Of a stretch of 9,368 nucleotides of DNA, positions 6,092 through 9,368 are shown one piece after another (the stretch's first letter is position 1; every line of letters begins with the position of its first letter). This DNA comes from Alphaproteobacteria bacterium (lineage in GTDB: Bacteria; Pseudomonadota; Alphaproteobacteria; Micavibrionales; UBA1664): the NCBI GenBank assembly GCA_030427215.1, contig JAUHXB010000035.1:1-9368 (forward strand), read 5' to 3'. Both the position numbers and the translations under genes were made by a program. Below the pieces are notes generated by a model, which saw nothing but the letters and a program-made list of their open reading frames with translations, was not told the DNA's origin and ran no database searches.

Positions 6092-6120
6092 TTGTGTCAA
6101 CGCGTTCGATTGCTTATAAA
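6092..6120 (+). promoter_or_regulatory. Putative rimP promoter
   Basis: TTGTGT (6092-6097), 17 bp and TATAAA (6115-6120), predicting a start near 6127, just 3 nt before ATG 6130. On the minus strand a perfect TTGACA (6095-6100) overlaps the -35, a possible divergent prs element, but no good -10 for it is seen. Confidence 0.5.
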
Positions 6121-6129
6121 CCCATAATT

Positions 6130-6657
6130 ATGACGCAAGAATTAAAAAATTTAATAGACCCCGACGGACGATTTTACGATGTTATCGCACCCGTCATTGA
6201 TGACTTGGGCTATCGCCTTATCCGTGTGGCCTTTGCCGGAACAGACCCAAAGCGCGGGGCCATCCTCAATATCGCAATTGAACCAAAAGACGGATCGAAA
6301 CTAAAAGTCGATGATTGCAAAATTGTGTCACAAGATTTGTCTGCCGTTATGGATGTCGCCGACCCTATCCCCGACAATTATGTTTTGGAGGTTGGATCCG
6401 CAGGGTTAGACCGCCCCTTAACCGATAAGCGGGATTTTGAACGATTTCAAGGGTATGAAGGCAAATTTGAATGCAAACGCCCAGATGACAACGGACAACG
6501 CAAATTCCGTGGATTTATTCAGGATGTGAATAACTCAGGGTTTGTTATCAAAACAACAGACCGCGGCGATTTACAATTGGATTGGTCCAATCTCTCCATG
6601 GCGCGTTTAGTCGCGAGCGATCAGCTACTAAAAGACTTGCAAGATGGCAAGGTTTAG
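6130..6657 (+). CDS. rimP: Ribosome maturation factor RimP
   Basis: A 175-residue cytoplasmic protein needed for late maturation of the 30S subunit. The N-terminal alpha/beta domain (about 5-85) starts with LIDPDGRFYDVIAPVIDDLG and includes the AILNIAIEPKDG strands. The link carries the signature LEVGSAGLDRPL (86-97), close to the usual EVSSPGLDRPL. The C-terminal SH3-like barrel (about 100-172) has KFRGFIQDV and LDWSNLSMARL. Start 6130 is preferred to ATG 6082 because it gives the family N-terminus and because TATAAA at 6115-6120 would start transcription at about 6127, downstream of the earlier ATG. No Shine-Dalgarno site is visible. rimP normally leads the nusA-infB operon; here a 93-residue orphan and a terminator-like hairpin separate it from nusA. 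Confidence 0.92.
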   Translation: MTQELKNLIDPDGRFYDVIAPVIDDLGYRLIRVAFAGTDPKRGAILNIAIEPKDGSKLKVDDCKIVSQDLSAVMDVADPIPDNYVLEVGSAGLDRPLTDKRDFERFQGYEGKFECKRPDDNGQRKFRGFIQDVNNSGFVIKTTDRGDLQLDWSNLSMARLVASDQLLKDLQDGKV

Positions 6658-6672
6658 TTGTAAACATAATTC

Positions 6673-6954
6673 ATGACATGCGAAAATGGTGAAGATGACG
6701 TATTCTTTGAGTTAATGGCAATGGCTCGTTCTGTATTTAGCAGGCCTGAACTACCTAATGATCCCCAAGATTATGCAATGTACTGCGTATTTAGAGAACG
6801 ACCAGAATTTAAAGGAAAAAATCTATTACAAGCCGTCAATTCAATTAGGGGTATCTATGAAAGCGTTCATCATATTTTATGCGCTGACTTAGAGGCAGAG
6901 CTTGCGGCAGTCAACCAAGCACAAGAACTTCAAAGAAGAATAAGAAGACCATAA
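6673..6954 (+). CDS. Unrecognised 93-residue protein between rimP and nusA
   Basis: I do not recognise this protein. It is soluble and mostly helical. Residues 1-10 are acidic (MTCENGEDDV), followed by helix FFELMAMARSVF, a turn PELPNDPQDYAMYC, then RERPEFKGKNLLQAVNSIRGIYESVHHIL and a charged C-terminal helix LEAELAAVNQAQELQRRIRRP. There is no signal peptide, membrane segment or recognisable catalytic motif. It starts 15 bp after rimP with no ribosome binding site and no strong promoter (TTGCAA at 6636 and TAAACA at 6661 are poorly spaced), so it may be read from the rimP transcript. In most alphaproteobacteria nusA follows rimP directly, so this gene interrupts a conserved operon. Possibly a lineage-specific or transferred gene. 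Confidence 0.6.
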   Translation: MTCENGEDDVFFELMAMARSVFSRPELPNDPQDYAMYCVFRERPEFKGKNLLQAVNSIRGIYESVHHILCADLEAELAAVNQAQELQRRIRRP

Positions 6955-6961
6955 AAATATC

Positions 6962-6990
6962 TTGCATTCGTTACGATAACTTCTTATAAC
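6962..6990 (+). promoter_or_regulatory. Putative nusA promoter
   Basis: TTGCAT (6962-6967), 17 bp and TATAAC (6985-6990) predict a start near 6997. The resulting leader of about 83 nt contains a terminator hairpin before the nusA ribosome site. Confidence 0.5.
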
Positions 6991-7020
6991 TACATCATAT
7001 CTTAAATATGAATTATTTAG

Positions 7021-7054
7021 GGTGGGCAGACATAAATTCTGACCCGCCTTTTTT
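7021..7054 (+). terminator. Intrinsic terminator / possible attenuator in the nusA leader
   Basis: GGTGGGCAGA (7021-7030) pairs with TCTG, a bulged A, then CCCGCC (7038-7048) across a 7-nt loop, including one G-T wobble, and is followed by six T (7049-7054). It is the strongest terminator-like structure in the window. It ends the orphan/rimP transcript, but as it lies between a good promoter and nusA it may also act as an attenuator. Confidence 0.8.
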
Positions 7055-7066
7055 GTTATCTTAAAT

Positions 7067-7072
7067 AAGGAG
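7067..7072 (+). promoter_or_regulatory. Ribosome binding site of nusA
   Basis: AAGGAG with 7-nt spacing to ATG 7080, the best Shine-Dalgarno site in the window. It begins 13 bp after the terminator T-run. Confidence 0.85.
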
Positions 7073-7079
7073 ATTAAAA

Positions 7080-8630
7080 ATGGAATTATTACATGTTGCT
7101 GAGGGTGTTGCCCGCGAAAAACAAATCGACAAAGAAATCGTTATTGAGGCGTTGGAAGAGGCCATTCAAAAAGCCGCACGCTCAAAATACGGATATGATC
7201 AAGACATCCGCGCAAAAATTGACCGTCAACATGGAAAGGTTGACCTGAAACGTGTTCAAACCGTTGTTGAAGAATTACCAGATGTTGTTGACGCCGAAGG
7301 TGAAGACACAGGCGAAGAAACAATCGGCTTGATCACTTTGGCACAGGCCAAACGCATTAAACCTGATGCCGCGATTGGTGATGAATTGATTGATGACCTG
7401 CCTCCATTTGATTTTGGTCGTATTGCCGCCCAAACCGCAAAACAAGTGATCATTCAAAAGGTCCGCGGTGCGGAACGCGACCGCCAATTCGAAGATTATA
7501 AAGACCGTGTTGGTGAAATCATTAACGGTGTTGTAAAAAGAACAGATTACGGGAATGTCACAATCGACCTTGGGAATGCCGAAGGATACATGCGCCGTGA
7601 TGAAACAATTCAACGTGAAAATTTCAAAATTGGTGACCGCGTCCGTGGCTATATCTATGACGTACGTCAAGAACAACGTGGTCCACAAATTTTTATTTCC
7701 CGCTCTCACCCTGGTTTCTTGGCTGGATTATTTACCCAAGAAGTGCCTGAAATTTACGAAGGTGTGATTGAAATTAAGGCTGTTGCCCGTGACCCTGGTT
7801 CCCGTGCGAAATTTGCGGTGATGTCAAATGATCCTGGTCTTGACCCTGTTGGGGCCTGTGTTGGGATGCGCGGAAGCCGTGTTCAGGTTGTAGTAAATGA
7901 ATTACAAGGCGAAAAAATTGATATTGTTCCGTGGTCACCTGACTTTGCGACATTCATCGTGAACGCCCTATCCCCCGCCGAGGTTTCAAAAGTTGTCTTG
8001 GACGAAGAAAACAACCGTATCGAAGTGTGTGTCCCTGATGAGCAATTATCATTGGCAATTGGGCGCCGTGGTCAAAATGTCCGCCTAGCATCCATCCTAA
8101 CGCAATTGGATATTGATGTGTTGAACGAGGCCGAAGAAGCCGAACGCCGCGCAGAAGAAACGCGCGTCAGGTCCGCCCTGTTCATGGAAGCGTTAGACGT
8201 GGATGATATGATTGCTAACCTTCTTTGCGCGGAAGGGTTTCGCACTGTCGAAGAACTGGCGGAATGTCCCGTGGATGAACTGGCCGCGATTGACGGTTTT
8301 GACGAAGGTGTTGCCGAGGAATTAACAAACCGTGCAAAAACATACCTTGAAGCCAAGGCCGCCGAATTTGATAAGCAGAAAAAAGATTTGGGTATTAACG
8401 ATGACATCATGGATGTTAAAGGCGTATCCCCTGCTATGGCCCTAACATTGGCGGAAAAAGGCGTTAAATCACGTGATGATTTGGCTGATCTTGCCGGTGA
8501 TGAATTGGTTGAAATGCTGGGCGAAGATTCAATGACCGTTAAAGATGCAAATGCGTTGATCATGAAAGCGCGGGAACATTGGTTCGCCGAAGAAGATAAA
8601 GCCTCAGAAAGCGAAGAAGCCGCGGCGTAA
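7080..8630 (+). CDS. nusA: Transcription termination/antitermination factor NusA
   Basis: A 516-residue RNA-polymerase-binding protein acting in pausing, intrinsic and Rho-dependent termination and rRNA antitermination. Domains in order: N-terminal polymerase-binding domain (about 1-130, with AIQKAARSKYG and AAQTAKQVIIQKVRGAERD), S1 domain (about 143-210, GEIINGVVKRTDYGNV...), KH1 (about 235-300, VGACVGMRGSRVQVV) and KH2 (about 305-355, LAIGRRGQNVRLA), then two C-terminal helix-hairpin-helix-like acidic repeats (about 370-428 and 437-500), the extra repeats also known in E. coli and alphaproteobacterial NusA. The acidic alanine tail ends EEAAA. Length is normal. It has its own promoter and ribosome site. 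ylxR and infB, which usually follow, are missing from the next 740 bp. Confidence 0.97.
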   Translation: MELLHVAEGVAREKQIDKEIVIEALEEAIQKAARSKYGYDQDIRAKIDRQHGKVDLKRVQTVVEELPDVVDAEGEDTGEETIGLITLAQAKRIKPDAAIGDELIDDLPPFDFGRIAAQTAKQVIIQKVRGAERDRQFEDYKDRVGEIINGVVKRTDYGNVTIDLGNAEGYMRRDETIQRENFKIGDRVRGYIYDVRQEQRGPQIFISRSHPGFLAGLFTQEVPEIYEGVIEIKAVARDPGSRAKFAVMSNDPGLDPVGACVGMRGSRVQVVVNELQGEKIDIVPWSPDFATFIVNALSPAEVSKVVLDEENNRIEVCVPDEQLSLAIGRRGQNVRLASILTQLDIDVLNEAEEAERRAEETRVRSALFMEALDVDDMIANLLCAEGFRTVEELAECPVDELAAIDGFDEGVAEELTNRAKTYLEAKAAEFDKQKKDLGINDDIMDVKGVSPAMALTLAEKGVKSRDDLADLAGDELVEMLGEDSMTVKDANALIMKAREHWFAEEDKASESEEAAA

Positions 8631-8644
8631 TTTAAAATAACCTC

Positions 8645-8678
8645 AATTAAGTCTATTTAAACTTAAATAGACTTAATT
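8645..8678 (+). terminator. 16-bp perfect inverted repeat after nusA, likely terminator
   Basis: AATTAAGTCTATTTAA (8645-8660) is repeated in perfect inverted form at 8663-8678, separated by AC. It starts 14 bp after the nusA stop and runs into a T-rich stretch (ATTTATTTTTATA). An AT-only-rich stem is weak for its length, so bidirectional terminator is likely but a protein-binding site is possible. Confidence 0.55.
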
Positions 8679-8718
8679 TATTTTTATAATATATTGATTA
8701 TATTCAATATTTTTTTAA

Positions 8719-8763
8719 TTTAAGTCGTTTAAGTCGCCGTTTTAAAACTATTGTTTTAAGTCG
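8719..8763 (+). repeat. Three copies of TTTAAGTCG
   Basis: Exact 9-bp copies at 8719-8727, 8728-8736 (head to tail) and 8755-8763, so offsets are 9 and 27 bp. The core TTAAGTC also occurs in the terminator-like repeat at 8647-8653. Could be a binding-site array; function unknown. Confidence 0.6.
8742..8759. repeat. Short inverted repeat TTAAAAC/GTTTTAA
   Basis: TTAAAAC (8742-8748) and GTTTTAA (8753-8759) pair across TATT. It overlaps the third TTTAAGTCG copy. There is no following T-run, so it is not a clear terminator. Confidence 0.5.
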
Positions 8764-8790
8764 CTGTCACAGCACCATTTAGTATAAATC

Positions 8791-8808
8791 ATAGGATAAT
8801 TATCCTAT
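8791..8808. repeat. 18-bp perfect palindrome, candidate operator
   Basis: ATAGGATAATTATCCTAT is self-complementary over all 18 bp. It lies 62-79 bp upstream of the predicted start of the next gene, a position suited to an upstream regulator, and has no T-run. The protein that might bind it is unknown. Confidence 0.6.
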
Positions 8809-8834
8809 ATTGTCAATGATTTTAAAAAAATATA

Positions 8835-8863
8835 TTGAAATATTTGTTATTTTTATGTATATA
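8835..8863 (+). promoter_or_regulatory. Putative leaderless promoter of the 142-residue orphan
   Basis: TTGAAA (8835-8840), exactly 17 bp, TATATA (8858-8863), then 6 bp to ATG 8870: the predicted start is the A of the ATG. There is no ribosome binding site. This is the clearest leaderless arrangement in the window. Confidence 0.55.
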
Positions 8864-8869
8864 TAAACC

Positions 8870-9298
8870 ATGGATACTTTTACAAAAAAACGTTTAGAAA
8901 ATTTTACTCAAAAAATATCGGAATTACCGCAAAGTATTAACACACATATGACGGTGATGCCCGCCCCGAGCGAACCTGTAATAAACCTGTCTAAAGAATT
9001 TTATAGATATGCAGTTGAGGCGATCAATAATATGCAGTCTGGTCCAAACCAAAACATTGACGAACTTGTAACAATAACAGAAGACATTGACGGACAAATA
9101 AAAAAATACATTAAAGAAAATGTCCTAGTATCTGATGAAGATGATTCAGGCATGCTCCATAGCGATTTAAGCGAAGTGGATGACTTGCCACTCAATATGA
9201 TTGGTGAAAACAACGAGCCAAATCCAGAAGATTTCTTGGATAGCCACGTCCCTGAACGCGGGTCTTTTATGTCGGCTATCGCAAAACTAAAAATATAA
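8870..9298 (+). CDS. Unrecognised 142-residue acidic protein
   Basis: I do not recognise this protein. The N-terminal half (1-60) is moderately basic then helical (FTKKRLENFTQKISEL, LSKEFYRYAVEAINNM). The middle (65-90) is a helix ending in KKYIKENVLV. The last third is strongly acidic and probably disordered (SDEDDSG, LSEVDDLPLN, NNEPNPEDFLDSH), ending in a short helix SFMSAIAKLKI. No signal peptide, membrane segment or catalytic motif is seen. Codon use is AT-richer than nusA. It has its own promoter and no Shine-Dalgarno site. It sits where ylxR or infB would be expected after nusA, but resembles neither. Nothing definite is visible after its stop up to the window edge. Confidence 0.65.
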   Translation: MDTFTKKRLENFTQKISELPQSINTHMTVMPAPSEPVINLSKEFYRYAVEAINNMQSGPNQNIDELVTITEDIDGQIKKYIKENVLVSDEDDSGMLHSDLSEVDDLPLNMIGENNEPNPEDFLDSHVPERGSFMSAIAKLKI

Positions 9299-9368
9299 TA
9301 TAACTCTGAGAAAACACGCCTAAAACCATAATCACAAAAAATACTTGGCTTACCCCCATGCTATGCGT

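Larger units (their letters stand above)
8631..8869. other. AT-rich intergenic region with several inverted and direct repeats
   Basis: This 239-bp stretch has no credible gene. It holds a 16-bp inverted repeat, three TTTAAGTCG copies, a 7-bp stem-loop, an 18-bp perfect palindrome, a short GCTGT-C-ACAGC dyad (8763-8773) and the promoter of the next gene. The density of symmetry is well above the other intergenic gaps here. Confidence 0.75.

Noticed and set aside
7275..7709. Minus-strand open frame of 144 residues opposite nusA
   Set aside because: It overlaps the conserved NusA N-terminal and S1 domains, lacks a promoter or ribosome site, and has no recognisable motif.
8072..8563. Long minus-strand open frame (163 residues) opposite nusA
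   Set aside because: It is serine/alanine-rich low-complexity translation, typical of the reverse strand of a GC-biased coding region; nusA is unambiguous in the other frame.
9345..9367. TTGGCT and TATGCG near the right edge as a promoter
   Set aside because: The spacing is only 11 bp and the window ends, so no gene can be assigned.
1..9368. CRISPR array, tRNA, rRNA or insertion sequence
   Set aside because: I saw no regularly spaced long repeats, tRNA cloverleaf features, rRNA segments, transposase motifs or terminal inverted repeats on either strand.

Overview
The window is chromosomal DNA from a fairly AT-rich alphaproteobacterium. The case rests on a CtrA-type response regulator with the class's typical receiver and DNA-binding domains, an alphaproteobacterial-type FliJ next to the end of FliI, an FtsB ending in the RPETLD...LG pattern, and RimP and NusA in the usual order. 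The fliI/fliJ genes imply a flagellum. I cannot place the order; recalled sequence style suggests a lineage outside the well-studied Caulobacter/Rhizobium groups, but this is a guess.

Layout from left to right. (1) Positions 1-1424: the 3' end of fliI, then a SLOG/DprA-like Rossmann gene on the opposite strand wedged between fliI and fliJ, then fliJ and a 59-residue orphan. (2) Positions 1482-4706: a co-oriented envelope, division and cell-cycle block, made of an MltB-type lytic transglycosylase, the septal lipoprotein RlpA, FtsB and CtrA. (3) Positions 4735-6014, minus strand: an orphan gene and prs (PRPP synthase). (4) Positions 6130-8630: rimP, a 93-residue orphan, then nusA. (5) Positions 8631-9298: a 239-bp AT-rich spacer full of inverted repeats, then a 142-residue orphan. 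The ylxR-infB genes that normally follow nusA are not in the window.

MltB, RlpA and FtsB act on septal peptidoglycan and the divisome, and CtrA is the class's cell-cycle and flagellar regulator, so the fliJ-to-ctrA stretch groups functions that CtrA is known to coordinate in relatives. Small genes I cannot identify sit between many of the conserved genes.

The most interesting signals are regulatory. Several genes (fliJ, mltB, rimP, the last orphan, perhaps the 59-residue orphan) have promoter-like hexamers whose predicted start falls on or within a few bases of the ATG, suggesting leaderless mRNAs; ctrA and nusA instead have strong Shine-Dalgarno sites. A strong intrinsic terminator lies 25 bp upstream of the nusA start, behind a good promoter, and looks like an attenuator. 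The ftsB upstream region carries five GANTC (CcrM-type) sites. The ctrA promoter carries a 16-bp perfect palindrome and a GTTAA direct repeat with 10-bp spacing. All promoter calls were made by eye and are inference.
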